Shown here piece by piece: positions 1-12,382 of a DNA stretch of 64,000 bases. The notes beneath the pieces were generated by a model. The model worked only from the letters and a program-made list of their open reading frames with translations. It did not search any database and was not told the DNA's origin. The stretch is from Pleurodeles waltl. Its lineage: Eukaryota; Chordata; Amphibia; Caudata; Salamandridae. How positions within the stretch are numbered: position 1 is the stretch's first letter; the number at the start of each line of letters is the position of its first letter. The position numbers were made by a program, and so were the translations under genes. The stretch spans positions 778,483,138 through 778,547,137 of the forward strand of contig NC_090438.1 of assembly GCF_031143425.1 (NCBI RefSeq). The letters are read 5' to 3'.

Positions 1-291
1 TTCTGTTAACTTTTTGGTTGTTGTACTGCTTCAGCCGAATTGTACATGCTGTCTCATCAAGCACACATTATTAAACTAAGTGTATTCATGTGCAATGTAA
101 ATGGCTAGTCTCTGAGTCAGACAATGAGAGAAATCTGTGATGCAGATTATGACTCATTATTTTAATCTAACTGTTTTTCTTACTTCTTTGGATTACCTTT
201 TAAAACACATCTTTTTTGCAATCCATCTTAGCTTACACTAATACAGTTTGTTAATTTTAAGTGTATTTTAATAAAAAAACCAATCATTGTG
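1..291. other. AT-rich sequence, no feature seen
   Basis: AT-rich DNA without a credible exon, RNA gene or repeat boundary. It is the left flank of the LTR-like element starting at 292. The last bases before that element read TTGTG. Confidence 0.5.
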
Positions 292-3286
292 TGTAGGAGG
301 CCGGCCTGGTTTGTAGTAGGTACCTTGGGTACTTACACCAGGTCCAGTTATCCAATATTAGTGAAGTGTAGTAGTACTAGCAGCTTAGGCTGATAGAGGT
401 AGCTACAACAGAGCAGCTTAGGCTGGACTAGGAGACATGCAAAGCTCCTGCAATACCACTTATAGTTACACAGTACTTATACACAAGTAAAGACAATATT
501 CAGTGTTACCTAAAATAAAGGTAGTTTTATTTGAGTGTCACAAAGCCAAAAATATCTTAGAGGCAATACTCCTTCTGGAGGTAAGTATTATACACAATAT
601 ATACACTAGACACCAAAATAAGGTAAGCAATTATACATAGGATAGTGCAAAAAATAGGAAATGCGATAGAATAAAATGGGAGAAAATAGGTCTAGGGGCA
701 ACACAAACCATCTACTAAGAAAGTAGAATGTGAATCACAAATTCCCCCCTAGACAAGTGTAGTGTGTAGAGAATCACTGGGAGAGTAGGAATACAGTAAA
801 GGTAATTTCATTACCCCACCCCCAGAGCCCAGATAAGCAGGAGTAAAGTACTGCAAGTTTCCTTAGGACACATTACACCTCGTGATTAGTTATTGCAAGA
901 ACCAAGCAAGACTGCAAACAACAAATGGTGGATTCCTGGACCTGAAGACCTGCAAAGGAAGAAGACCAAGTCCAGAAGTCGAAAGATGTTCCAGGAAGGA
1001 CAGGGGCCCCTGTCAAACCAGAAGAGGGTGCAACAGAAGAGTCCCCGGTTGGACGAAGACTACAGAAATGCACCCAAGGAAGAGGTCAGTGGGTTCCTCC
1101 TTGATGCACTGGATGTCATACGGAGAGAAGTTGGATGCAGGGGAGTTTTGGTGCTGGATTCCTCCAACAAGCCTTTGATTCCAGCAAAATAAAGTTTTGC
1201 GTCAAAGTGGCGCTGTCTGGACCCGGGGGGACCTCAACTCTGTGTGAGGAGGAAGAGGGGGCTCTCAGAGAGCCCTCAGAAGATCAGACAGCACCCACGG
1301 GAGTCCCAGGACACTGGGACAAAGGAGGTGCAGAATGCGGTTGGTGGAGCACTACAAAGGAGAGTCCCACGCCGCCGGAGGTCAACTCAGTGAGTTGAGC
1401 GTCGCAGGATAGAGTGCTGGAGACCTGGGCCAGGCTGTGCACAAAGGAATTTTGCAAATAGTGCACAGAGGCCTCAGGAGGTGAAGAAGACGCAGTGCAC
1501 AGGGGTACTGTCGTTCGCGGGGAAGGCAAGGTCTTACCTCCTCCAAATTGGGACAGCAGGACCTCAGGACAGTCTGTGTCAAAGAGGTCCACCCTCTTGT
1601 GTTCCAAGGAGCACGCTCGTCGCCAGAAAAGGAGTCCTAGAGAACCGGTCATTAACTTAAAAGGTGCCTGCTTAAGCAGGGGAGTGACTCCATCACTCCA
1701 CGGGAGATTTCTTCGGTCCTTCTGGTGCAGGGTGAAGACAGGGAGTCCCCAGAGTGCGCACACCATGGAAACTGTTGCGGTTGCTGGCTGGAGCTGAAGT
1801 TGTAGAGGAAAAGTAGCCTGGAGCAGTCTGCGGTTGATCCGAGGTCAGAGGATGAAGTAGTAGTTGCAGAGGATTCCTGCTGGAAACTTGCTAGTAGAAT
1901 CTGAAGAGAACCCAGAATAGAGACCCCAAATAGCCCTGAGAGGGGGATTGGCTACCTTATCAGATATGGACCTATCAGGGGGGGTCTCTGACGTCACCTG
2001 CCGGCACTGGCCACTCAGAGGCCTTCAGAGTGTCCCCACAGCTTGGAAAACAAGATGGCTGAAGTCTGGGACACACTGGAGGTTCTCTGGGCACCACCTC
2101 TGGGGTGGTGATGGACCGGGGAGTGGTCACTCCCCTTTCCTTTGTCCAGTTTTGCGCCAGAGCAGAGACTGGGGGTCCCTGAACCAGTGTTCAGACTGGC
2201 TTATGCAAGGAGGGCACCATCTGTGCCCTTCAAAGCATTTCCAGAGGCTGGGGGAGGCTACCCCTCCCCAGCCTGTGACACCTTTTTCCAAAGGGAGAGG
2301 GTACCCTGCTCCCAAAGGAAATTCTTTGTTCTGCCTTCCTGGGCCTGAGCTGCTCAGACCCGAGGAGGGCCGGACCTGGTCTGTGAGCTGGCAGCAGCTG
2401 TAGTTGCATTGCAAGCCTCACAGAGCCGGTTTGGCAGTACTGGGGGTCCATGGTGTAGCCCCCAGGATGCATGGAATTGGCTCCCTAATACCACATTTGG
2501 AATGGGGGGGGACAATTATATGATCTTAGACACCTTACATGGCCATATTCAGAGTTACCATTGTGATGCTAAATATAGGTATTGACCTATATGTAGCGCA
2601 CACGTGTAATGGCGTCCCCGCACTCACAAAGTCCCGGGAATGGGCCCTGAACTATATGGGGGCACCTTTGCTAGTTCGAGTGCCCTCACACTTAGTAATT
2701 TTGCACCTAGCCTTCATTAAATGAAGGTGAGACATATAGGTGACTTATAAGTTACTTAAGTGCAGTGAAAATGGCTGTGAAATAATGTGGGCACTATTTC
2801 ACGCAGGCTGCAGTGGCAGTCCTGTGAAAGGGTTTGTCTGAGCTCCTTATGGGTGGCAAAAGAAGTGCTGCAGCCCATAAGGATCTCCTGGAACGAACCC
2901 CAATGGCCTGGGTACCTAGGTACTATATACAAGGGACTTATAAGGGGGATCCAGTGTGGCAATTGAAATTGATAAATGAAGTCACTAGCCTACAGTGACA
3001 AATTTAAAAGTAGAGGAAGCATAAGCACTGAGGTTCTGGTTAGTAGAGCCTCAGTTACACGTTCAAGCACTACTGGCAACACACACAATAGACCACAACT
3101 ATGAGCACTGGGGTCCTGGCTAGCAGGATCCCAGTTAGACAGGCAAAACACACTGACATATAGGTTTTTATCTATGAGCACTGGGGTCCTGGCTAGCAGG
3201 ATCGCAGTGACACAGTAAAAAAACACACACTCACAAACAGGCCAAAAGTGGAGGTAACCATTCTAGAAAGAGGCTACTTTCTCACA
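292..3286 (-). mobile_element. Solo LTR-like repeat (~3.0 kb), minus strand
   Basis: Read on the minus strand the block begins TGTGAGAAAGTAGCC and ends GGCCTCCTACA, the TG...CA termini of an LTR. The flanks are TTGTG on the left and GTGTG on the right, a 5 bp target duplication with one mismatch. Near its minus-strand 3' end (526-531) there is an AATAAA polyadenylation signal, as expected close to the end of R. No gag or pol frame lies inside and the interior is GC-richer than its flanks. A solo LTR left by recombination of a long-LTR gypsy-type element is the simplest reading. A non-autonomous element without coding capacity is the alternative. The termini are what I can see; the superfamily is inference. 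Confidence 0.6.
3022..3208. repeat. Three spaced copies of a ~33 bp motif in the LTR-like block
   Basis: The motif with core AGCACTGGGGTCCTGGCTAG occurs near 3022 (diverged), 3102 and 3175, so at spacings of about 80 and 73 bp. It lies just inside the minus-strand 5' end of the LTR-like element. That is the position of upstream promoter or enhancer repeats in U3 regions, but a regulatory role is inference. Confidence 0.6.
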
Positions 3287-4129
3287 GTGTGTCTGTAACC
3301 TCTCTCCTACTTACACTGTGGAGTTATTTTGTTTCTTTTTAGGTCTTTCTTTGGCAGCACAGTTGTCTGTAATTATTGATTCCAATCATTTAACAGGAGT
3401 GTGGAATTTGAGAAAATATCTACTTGTCCAGGGGACAGATTGCTTCTTAAATCTACCTGTCCCTCTGGTGCCATGTAGTGCAACACCAAATTATGACAGC
3501 AATCTCATTCTGTGCGTGCTCTGATTATAGCCTCTCTGATCATGCCAGGGCAAATACTATAGTAGGGCTTTAATACTTGCAATTTCAATCCCTACTATAG
3601 CAAGTTTTCTTTGATTTTGCTACCTTTCCGCAGATCTATGTACAGGGGCTGGAGGAAGCAGTAAGCAATAGTTCCAGGGCTGGCATGCCTTTGAGTCTGC
3701 AAACCTACTAACTTGCATGTTTTAAGGATGTTCACTAGCTGTTCTGTAATCTTTACCCATACTGAGAAAGGTTGGACATTTACTCCTGACAGTGGCAGAA
3801 CTAGAAGTTCTTTCAGGATTGTGAAAAAAGTGGTTGGAGTCAACGTGAACGTGTAAACACTCAATAGATTTTTGCATGAGCAAATCTATGCATGCATAAG
3901 TGCTTGTGCTACAATACAGGTCACAGATATTTTCTAGGAATACAATTTCCTTGTCTACTTCTGTAAGTTCTTGTGAATTCATGAAAGCCACTAATTCAAA
4001 GACCTATAGCTTTGGTGCACTTTTGTGACTTTCTTTAAGAATCGGGTCCCTAATTAGGTCTGGCATTGACCAAAACATTTTGTTTCTATTAATATTCTAT
4101 TTCGCTATCTATCGGCTGGCTTTACTGTG
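3287..4129. other. No feature recognised
   Basis: Moderately AT-rich DNA with only short frames that resemble no protein I know. I see no repeat boundary. Confidence 0.4.
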
Positions 4130-4435
4130 AGTGATCGCATTCTGCTGTTCCGCAAGGAGAATATTGGCACACAAAGTAGTTTTGTTCAGTGTCAGGAACT
4201 ACTGTGGCAATCAGTGGTGTAACAAAACTGGAGGGGGCCTCTCTGCAAAGAACATGGAGGCTCTTCAGACCCACACAGGGCAGGTGCTGTGCTGAGGGGG
4301 GTCCCTTGGAGAGGGGTCTTCCTGCACCACGGGGACTGCATGAACTTTGTTACACCACTGGTGGCAATGTGTGCTTTTTGAGACCAAAATGTTATTTTTT
4401 TGTTTTTTGCCAGTTTTCGTTACAATGGTGAGGGC
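4130..4435 (+). repeat. Interspersed repeat family A, copy 1 (split by a MITE)
   Basis: The sequence on both sides of the MITE at 4212-4360 aligns by eye with 12725-12865 and with the reverse complement of 55149-55275. Shared landmarks are AAAGTAGTT, then CAGTG, then a GGACTACT-like stretch, then GGCAATGTGTGC and a T-rich tract. It carries no coding frame. The family's origin is unknown to me. Its copies serve as reference for dating the insertions inside them. Confidence 0.6.
4212..4360. mobile_element. hAT-type MITE (149 bp) with exact 8 bp duplication
   Basis: The element starts CAGTGGTGTAACAAA and ends TTTGTTACACCACTG, a perfect 15 bp terminal inverted repeat. It is flanked by GTGGCAAT at 4204-4211 and again at 4361-4368. 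An 8 bp duplication with CA..TG-type ends is characteristic of hAT transposons. At 149 bp it is non-autonomous. Removing it and one duplication restores family A sequence, so the insertion is clean. Confidence 0.85.
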
Positions 4436-5024
4436 CTAATAATAAAGGCTTTTCAATAATGAACCATAAATAAAAGTTCAAACACCATTAACATATGGGC
4501 ACACATTACCTCAACTGCAGACAGTCCCTTCTCTCTAAACTGGCAGCCAAAGGGTTTGTGCTGCAGGGGGTTGGGCCTACCTGTCGCAAGGACAAAATAA
4601 ACATCAAAACTTGTTGTCCTTGACCTCAAACAATATGTCCTGAGTGTTGGGTGATACGAATTCCACATCCCTGATTTAAGATGTATGTAGAATGGGCCTT
4701 GGCTTCTCCAAGAAGAGTTTACACTTCTGCCTCATACTATTGGCTGTTTGGCACATCTTTCCACCTTCCAGGAAGTTCCTTCATTTGAATGCATGAGGAA
4801 CTATTGTACATCTGAAAAAAATCATTCAATCACCATGCTGTCTGGTTTGTCTCATTCAGAGTTTTAGCTCCTATATGCTTCATATAAATAATGCAACATA
4901 TATTGCCACGTTTTTTATCAGCAGTTGCAAAGCCAATAGGATGGGTTTTAATGTGATAAACAGAAATTGTGCATGCAGCATATGTAAACAGCATTTGTGA
5001 ATGGCTGTGTTTACAGGTGGTGGC

Positions 5025-5100
5025 ACATTAACACCAGACCTATTAGGTTTGCCAATGCTTATTATTTTCCAAAGTTCAGGTTACTTTTTTTGCCCAGTAA
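5025..5100 (+). repeat. Family A, distal fragment
   Basis: The stretch ACACCAGACCTATTAGG, followed by TTTGCCAATGCTTATTATTT, matches the reverse complement of 51360-51400. It therefore belongs to the distal part of family A, separated from copy 1 by unrelated or diverged sequence. Confidence 0.5.
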
Positions 5101-5354
5101 AATGAGTACAAAGAGGCTTTATTGTTCTGCCAGAACAAGTGTAGCATAGGAAGATATCAAAGATTCCACTGTGAAGTTTCACCAAAATGAGTGAGGCCTG
5201 TGGATAAACTTTAGTCAGTCATGTGATGAGGAGAGAGGATACAACTTAGGTTGAAAATGGCTGCAGAGGTTCCTTGACTGGCAGTGAAAATGGAAAATGT
5301 AATTTCCAGTTTGCTTTCTAAGTCGAAAGAAGACATCTTCTGAATAAAGGAAAT

Positions 5355-5520
5355 AGTTAGGCCACTGGAATTATGCAGCAGAGGAGCACCTAATTTTGTG
5401 ACAGTGTTGACTAAATTATGTGGCAGGAAAAGGCAAATTGTGGCATAATGTGGCTAGTATTTCTTCATTATGTTGTAATTTTTAGCAAATAGTAATACTA
5501 TGCCTTTTTGAGTATTACAG
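5355..5520 (+). repeat. Interspersed repeat family B, partial copy
   Basis: Begins GCCACTGGAATTATGCAGC and continues with several ATTATG/ATAATG motifs spaced about 25 bp. It aligns with the reverse complement of the right half of the element at 23516-23935, including the shared string GACAGTGTTGA. Only one end is present here, so the copy is truncated. Confidence 0.65.
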
Positions 5521-8500
5521 AGATGTGCCAGGGATGTGCAACAAAGTTAATTTAGCAACAAAGTTAATTCCATATACACCACCTTTAGTGAGCCATTTAA
5601 TACTGTACTGTATACCAAACACTGGCAAATCCATTTGGATCAGATTTTGTACAGCTCAATAAAGGCTTACGTTGAGGTGGATGGCTATAAAAGCATTGAA
5701 TGATAGAAGAATACTCAACTGAGTGGAGCCAAAACAAATCTCAAGCTAGTGGCTGAAAGCGACAAGTCAAAGCCGATGTGTCAAAAAGCAGACTTCCTGC
5801 CCGCTCTCTGTAAATTGTAGTCATTAGGTCTGTTTTTAAATATGTTCTACCAAAACCCAGATCTAAAACCCATCAAACACTGACATCAGTGATCCACTTT
5901 TTTCATCTACCTTGACTTTAGTGAACCACCTTCTCCAGCAACATATGACCAAAACCATCACACAATTGATGGCATATTCATCTAACAGTGGATGACACCC
6001 TCGGACACTACTGATAACACATCAGTTGAAGCCAAGTCAAACGCTGGTCTGCTGTGGAAGTCTGGAAACTAGGATTGGCAAGTACAAGGGCATAAATTAG
6101 TGGTGCAAGGCTATACCTATATTAGAATATATGCTGTACAATGCCTTCATGATATCATAACATAAATGATGCATGTAAAACTAGAAAGACCGTGTAGTAG
6201 AATATAAATTGTGGGACTGTCATTATTCTGGAACATTATTCATCTCCACCCACGCGTGGGATCATAGAAGCAGTTATCTCAAGAATTCTGTTTTATTGAC
6301 ATTGCTTATCTAAAGACAACCTGCACTTAAACCTAGCTTAATACAGAATAGTAACCTATGCACTGGATTGAAATACTCTTCTCGGTTCTCTGCTTCCAAA
6401 ACAAAGACATGCTGGCCATGTGTGAACACCTAATTTTAGTAAGCAACTGTGGGGTACAGATGAAAAGCCAAATTATTTTTTTTATACAAGCATTATTTCA
6501 AAGACTTTATATATATTCCTTTTTGTAAGAAGAAATTAAACGTGAAGAAATAATCTGAGGGAGCATAGACTGGCAAAATAGTTGGGACATTTTACCAGCA
6601 GGAAAAGCAAAGAACAATATATATATAATTCTTACAACACATCATTAAGAGCTGAAATTATAGCTACATGTAACTGGCTCGGAAAGAATTTCTCTATTAT
6701 AGAAAGACTAATTGAAGATTATTATTTGTGCAAGGAAAAGAGGATTCAAATTAGAAATGGGGTCAGATAGTTTCCTGTGCATGGTGATTGGAAGCACCTC
6801 ACTTCAAGACTTTGAGGAATCTGCTTAATTGAGTCACGAGTGTGTGGTTTAGTAAAGGCTTTAATGTATTTGTGAGAAAGTGAATTATTAGTTGGAGTGA
6901 ATGATAGTCCATCAGAAGTAATAATGGCACTCTTCTTGTTAGGTCCACTTAAAGGTTTCAGTAATTAAAACCTGAGCTAAATCTCTGGTAGATTTGGAAC
7001 GGAGCAGACAAGTTTAACATAGGAAAATGTGTACAGCAATCAGAAGTACCAAAACAGTTAAGTCAAAAAGACGACACAAAAAAACCCAATACAATTTATA
7101 ACAAGCATTTGCAATGCAATAGGTCTTACATTTGTGTCTTACATTTGCGAGAGTTAGAGCTATTGGTGTTGTAAATGCATAACTGGACTTTTCCTGCCAG
7201 ATAAATTAATCAACCCTGCAACTAACAACCATTGTCGAAGCCAATAGTCCTGGCTTGGGTAGGTGTAATGTTACTTGTTGCACAGAAAGAAGCAGCAAAA
7301 ATACCAGTCTGGCGGCACTCTATGCTAAGCAGAGTTTTGTAACTTACATGTTTCTAATCCATGCCCATAATTATATTGGCCCTGCCCCTTTGAGAGACCC
7401 CAGATTTTCTTCCCACTTCAAGCCCTAGGGGTAGGAACACAGTTTGCTGCGATCGAGGTAAGGAAACCCGATGTTGTCTTGGTGATGGGCAAGCAGGGAC
7501 AGGGGTAGGGGGTGGGGGGGGAAGTGGACAGTACACAGAGAAATAGCAAGTGGGAGTGCAAAGCAGTAACAGAAAAACATCGGGCATGATTTGTGCTCTT
7601 TACTTAAATCACAAGTGGGTATGCATTACTGCCTTGCACTTGCCTGCTCCCCCAGTTCTTTGGCTGGAGTGAGGGCGCTGGCATTGATTGATCATAGAAG
7701 CTGTGCTGGCAGTGTGAACATGGAGAGAGAGGAGGGCTGGGTGCAGGGAAGAGGAGGGACCGGGGAGAGGGTGCTGTGCCGTGTATACGAATGGCAAGGG
7801 AGGGTGGGTGCAGCCGAGACTGCAGAGGAAAATGGTGAGGGGGGAGGTGGGGGAGAAAGGGGAGACACTTAAAGGGACAGACAATAGGCAGGGCTGAAAA
7901 CAACCTGTAAACAAAACAAGCTACGTGTCTGGTTTAAAATGAAAAGCTGGCGTATTACTCCCTTGAGCCTCAGTCCTGCATCCCGCACATAGTTACTCCA
8001 GCTTCTGGTTCCTCATCTCTTCCCCCACAGCAGTTGCACGATGTGAAATGGTTCTGCAGATAAGAGCCATATGCCAGGCGTAACACTAAGAGTGACCGTG
8101 CTTGAAAATGCGGACAAGGGAAGGGAGGGGCATAAACAGGCGCCCTCAGAAAACAAACTTTCAACATTTGTGTTATAATGAAAGAAATGTACTGACTCTG
8201 ATGAAAAGCTCAGGTTTATTGGAGCATTGGCACTACTGTCTTTGAATGCACAGCAAATATAATCAGATAAGAACATGAATTACAGCGCTGCTTACTGAAA
8301 CAGACCTCAGAGCGACTGACATCATCTAGCGCTCTGGTCAAATGCTCGGAGAGAAATGTAAAAGTAGTCCCAAACAGATACTACAATGTGACAAATGGAA
8401 GGGTACAAGTACTTGGGGCACTGCTCTTTCGGAGAGGAAAAGGAGGGACAAAGAGGCAGAACTGACCACTAGCAAGCAAATATTTTCCAAGAACACTGAA

Positions 8501-8810
8501 GCGAACAAATGAAATGGATTTGAGCCCTCAGAAGTAAGTATACTAAAAGCATACAAGAGCCTGTACCTAAAAATAGACCATAATCTAATGAATAAAATGA
8601 CACCAAAGCGGGAATATCCAACAAGGCACACCAGAGGTGTGAATTTTTTAAGTTTTAAAGGAAAATAGTGGTGAAAAGCTTTAAGCTGCAACTACAGTCA
8701 TGTGGATCTTCTTGACCCGTTCCTAGGTGGAATTTAAGGCTGACTGCAATGGAACGTGGGTCGGATACAGAAAACAGACTCCTCCTGGTCAGAAGTTTTA
8801 CTTTCAGACT
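5521..8810. other. No gene recognised; purine-rich patches
   Basis: About 3.3 kb of mostly AT-rich DNA. A G-rich tract lies at 7503-7522 and a purine-rich stretch at 7725-7870, which explains the short open frames there. No splice-flanked exon, RNA gene or TIR pair was found. Confidence 0.4.
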
Positions 8811-8983
8811 CGGGCCCTGATTTATATCTGGGCGGAGTGGAATACTCTGTCACAAACATGATGGCTATCCTGTCCGAAATATTACAATACCATTACATCC
8901 TATGGGGATCATAATACGGCGGATGGGATATCTGTTGTGTGTGGCATAGTATTCCCTCAGCCCAGAATTAAATCCAGGCCCTA
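8811..8983. mobile_element. Palindromic MITE (~170 bp)
   Basis: The left end GGGCCCTGATTTATATCTGG pairs imperfectly with the right end, whose reverse complement is AGGGCCTGGATTTAATTCTG. The inverted similarity continues inward (CGGAGTGGAATACT against AGTATTCCCTCAG). The centre is near 8897 at CCTATGGGGATCATAATACG. No target duplication is clear. Its right end abuts the LTR-like block at 8990. Confidence 0.6.
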
Positions 8984-8989
8984 AGGCTC

Positions 8990-10925
8990 TGTAGGAGGAA
9001 GTCAAAAATCCTAAGTAGGGCAAGGCTGCAGAATGTGTCTGAGAAGGGCTCCACAAGCCCGGATAGCAGTCCGATGAAGTCCCAGCGAAGCTGATGACTT
9101 TTGGTGAAAAATCCCTGAGTGGGAGAAATGAAAAATGTGCATTGGAGGAATTTCCCTTGCTGGCCAGATAATTTGGGGCCTTCCCCTGGTGAAGCTTTGT
9201 ACCTTTGCACTTAGTCACTTTTTCGGAGTGCGGGTTCCTCCAGAGGAACAGTGCTGATAGCTGAGCAGGGCTTCACCAGGGCGGATAGCCACTCTGGAAT
9301 GTAATGTTGAAACAGATTTGTTGCTGCGTAAAAGCTCTAAGTGGGAGCAACCTGAATCTTTGCCAAACGGCAACGCACCTTTGTCAGATTGACTTGGCAG
9401 GTTTGCCCTGGATCTCTGGTGTTGTATGTCGCCTAAAAGTCCTAGGCATCTCAGGATGTTGGGAGGAGTACACCATGACATGGCCAAAGGTCCCAGGTCC
9501 TCAGGAACAGCTTTTGAGGGTGAAGACTCTCTCTAGCAGAAGCTGCTAGCAGGATCCAGGGAAGGTCCAGGTAGAAATGATCATCTGGACTCTATAGAAA
9601 AAGGGCATTGAGCTGCTTGTTGTGTCTCTGTAGCTTAACAGGAGGTCGGTTAGCTGACAACTGGAGTCCACTTTCTTGTCCTGGTTATAAATAGGAGCAG
9701 GTCTGGCCTTTCAAGTCTCCTCACTGGTCCCAACAGCTGGTACAGTTATGCCTGGTGTTTGCCTCAAGGGAGGTTTGATTCCTTGCACCTCCCTAGCCAA
9801 TAAGGAAAAAAGTTCTCAGGGGCAACCCCACCCATTGTTGCAGCATTTCCTGTGTTCCCTACTGCAAACAATCCCACATTGTCCCTCTCTAACTAGATCC
9901 AATATGTCAGAAAGTTTATTTCCCAGTGCAGCACTCATGTATGCACCCTAAAGGTGTGGCTAGGGAAATTAGCACCCTATCATCTGTGGTCACTGAAAAC
10001 TAGCTATGGGGGCAGCACATCTTTTACTGGGATTGGTGCCTGGTTGACTAGAGAGACAGAGACGAGGGCAGGCCCAGGTTTTATCTACATCTGTCTGTGA
10101 TACAGGGTAGGTTTTTCGGAAGTTAATTAAGTTCCCGGACACTGCCTAGATGGTGATCCTCTTACAGGAATAGAACACCTCCCCACACATGAGGCCTTTG
10201 TCTTAGCTCTGGGAGCAAGTTCACACCTCATCAAAGGGACTATTCAGGTATTGGGCTTCCGAAGGCTTTAAGCTGGTAAAAGGCAACTTTTTAAAAGCAA
10301 CTTTTGCACAATATTTATTTAAAATCAGACTTTACCAGTGAATTGAGCTTCTAATAAATCTTTTTAGAAAGTAAAATAATAAACTAGTTACAAGGTGGAA
10401 GTATAATTGTTAAATGGAATACTGTCTCCCAATGCTTTCATATCAATCAGTGCTACAGTGAATATAGATTTTAGGGCATTGTCACTTCAGGGACTTCACA
10501 TTAAACCATTGCATGTCCTCCTTTTAAATACCATGCACTCTGCCATGTGGGCATATTATCCATACCTGGGGGCGACTTCTTAATATTTAACAGAAGGGTT
10601 TAGGCCTTTCGAAAGGGCTTATTTCGCTAGTTGAATTTGCAGTTTTCAAACTGCACAGACAGCCTGAAGTGGTAGGCCTGCAGTCATGTTTTCACTGTCA
10701 CTCTGTTGGTGGTACAATGTGTGCTGAAGTCCACTAGTGCTCTTGGGTACACTATGTACTGTATTCTCAGAGCTTGCAGTTATATTAAATAGGACAGGAG
10801 TATAGCCAATTCAACATGTTTTTAAAGGTCAGCTCACATGCACTGGGCTGCAGTGTCCCATTGTGCAAATTCCCAACATAACATAAAAGCAAGGTGACCA
10901 CACAGGAAAGGGGCATTTTCTCACA
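8990..10925 (-). mobile_element. LTR-like repeat block, probably minus strand
   Basis: Minus-strand termini are TGTGAGAAAATGCCCC at 10925 and TTCCTCCTACA at 8990, closely resembling those of the 292-3286 element. No matching 5 bp duplication is visible (GGCTC left, GTGCT right). Part of the interior (about 9540-9970) is shared with 58160-58430. The block may be one LTR or two abutting repeats, because an AATAAA-type signal on the minus strand (10304-10312) lies far from the minus-strand 3' end. There is no coding frame. Confidence 0.35.
9540..9970. repeat. Repeat family C, copy 1
   Basis: Aligns with 58160-58430. The clearest shared strings are CTACTGCAAACAATCC, with ACCC(C/T)ACCCA before it, and AGGTGTGGC about 110 bp downstream. 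Upstream, CTCTAAGTGGGA (9339) matches TTCTAAGTGGGA (57760). The two copies are clearly diverged, so both are old. Confidence 0.55.
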
Positions 10926-11189
10926 GTGCTGTTGGAGTAGATGTCACCATTTAAGAGTTACTAATCTAACTGTACTTTTTTGCCATAAAGTATATGATGC
11001 TCACCATCCAAGTAGTGGAATGAATCTGAATCTTCCTTCCTTCCTTCACCATGTGGTTGCATCAGCCAGACTCTGATATCTAATTACGGGTTTTGCAAGT
11101 CATGATGTCCAAATTACATATAGTTTTTTTCAACTTTTGCTCTGCCTCATAGCCCATATATTTTTTTTATTAATGATGTATTAGAAGTA
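10926..11189. other. No feature recognised
   Basis: Short AT-rich spacer between the LTR-like block and the decayed tandem repeat. Nothing else is seen. Confidence 0.4.
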
Positions 11190-11634
11190 CAAGCCGGGTC
11201 TGGTACTCCATCCTTGGTGTGCCATTGGCTGAGGCAAGGCTCATTGTGGTGTCATTAGTGTGTAGGTAGCAGAGCCCTGGTTAGTCAATCATTAGCAGAT
11301 GCCTGGTCTAATGTTGTAGCTTTAGTGTTTTGTTGTCAGACGTCTGATCTAAAGTTTGTTAGGTGTGAGTTGGTGACAGAGGTATGGGTTAGTATTCAGT
11401 CTTTAATGGGTCCTTGGCAAAGGCCTGATCAAATATTGCATCATTGGTGTTTTCTGAGCCCTGGTTTAATATTTCCTGATCTCTTTGTTGTTGACAGGCA
11501 TCTGGTCTTATGTTGCATAATTGGTCTGGCTTTGGCAAAGATATAGTCTAATATGGTGTAATTAGTACTTACAGTGTCATGGTCTAATGTTGAATCATTG
11601 GTGTTTTGGAAGAATTATGGTCTTGTGGTTTCAG
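11190..11634. repeat. Decayed ~40 bp tandem repeat, about 11 units
   Basis: A unit resembling TGGTCTAATGTTG, then ATCATTGGTGTTTTGG, recurs at about 11301, 11342, 11382, 11423, 11459, 11498, 11540, 11578 and 11613, with weaker units upstream from about 11193. Spacing is 35-42 bp. Units differ strongly from each other, so the array is old and not being homogenised. A low-complexity mask would miss it. Confidence 0.65.
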
Positions 11635-11935
11635 TAGAGAGTTCCTAGTAGAAGCTAGGTTTGATCTATGGTGCTTATTTTGCTATAAAAATAGCGGAAA
11701 TGTTTTGGCAACAGAAATGCAAATTTGTAATTTTGCTGCTGAGTTATAACAGTTTTGTTGAGTCACATAAGAGTGTGTGCTGAAATCCAAAAAAAAAAAC
11801 ACAGAGACAAATAGGAAAGATGTAAAGATCAAGTATGCACGTCTGCAAAACACCATAAGAAATGTAAATAAAATGAAAGTAACGCAAGGGCACTCTCCAT
11901 GTGAGAAAATAAGCAAGTTTTTAATAAGAACACTA

Positions 11936-12382
11936 TGGACGCGATTAAGAGTTGCGTGGTACTGATGTCATGATAATTCCACACCTTTAAAAACTGGTAC
12001 TGTATGGTAGGACCGAGTTTGCACCATGCAATTAGGAGTTAATCCCCATTGGATGGGAATTAACCACACAGATCTGATTTTTACCAGGTTGAGTTCTGCT
12101 CTGAGCAGGTGTTAAAAGTGGATGCGGGTGGAGGAGTGAACATTTTGAGGAGGGTGGGAAAGGAAGGGGAGAAAGTATTCTGCTCCCCGCTCTGCCATGG
12201 CTAATGATTGAGAGGACCCAGGAAAGCAGTTCTAGTGTGCAATGTAGCTCATTCCCAAAGATAGTGTTTTGTGTGGATTTTCCAGTCAGTAAAATTAGGT
12301 TTGTTCCTGCACCTGGGTTTACTGAGTGAAAATTCATATATATGGGTTCAGTCTTCTGCTCCTCGCAGCTCAGAATCGGGGC
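11936..12382. mobile_element. Possible TIR element, poorly preserved
   Basis: The left end GGACGCGATTAAGAGTTGCG pairs with the reverse complement of the right end, GGCCCCGATTCTGAGCTGCG, at 14 of 20 positions. The ends resemble the GGGCC(C)TGATTTA type seen at 8811. No target duplication was identified and the interior is not recognisable. Confidence 0.25.
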
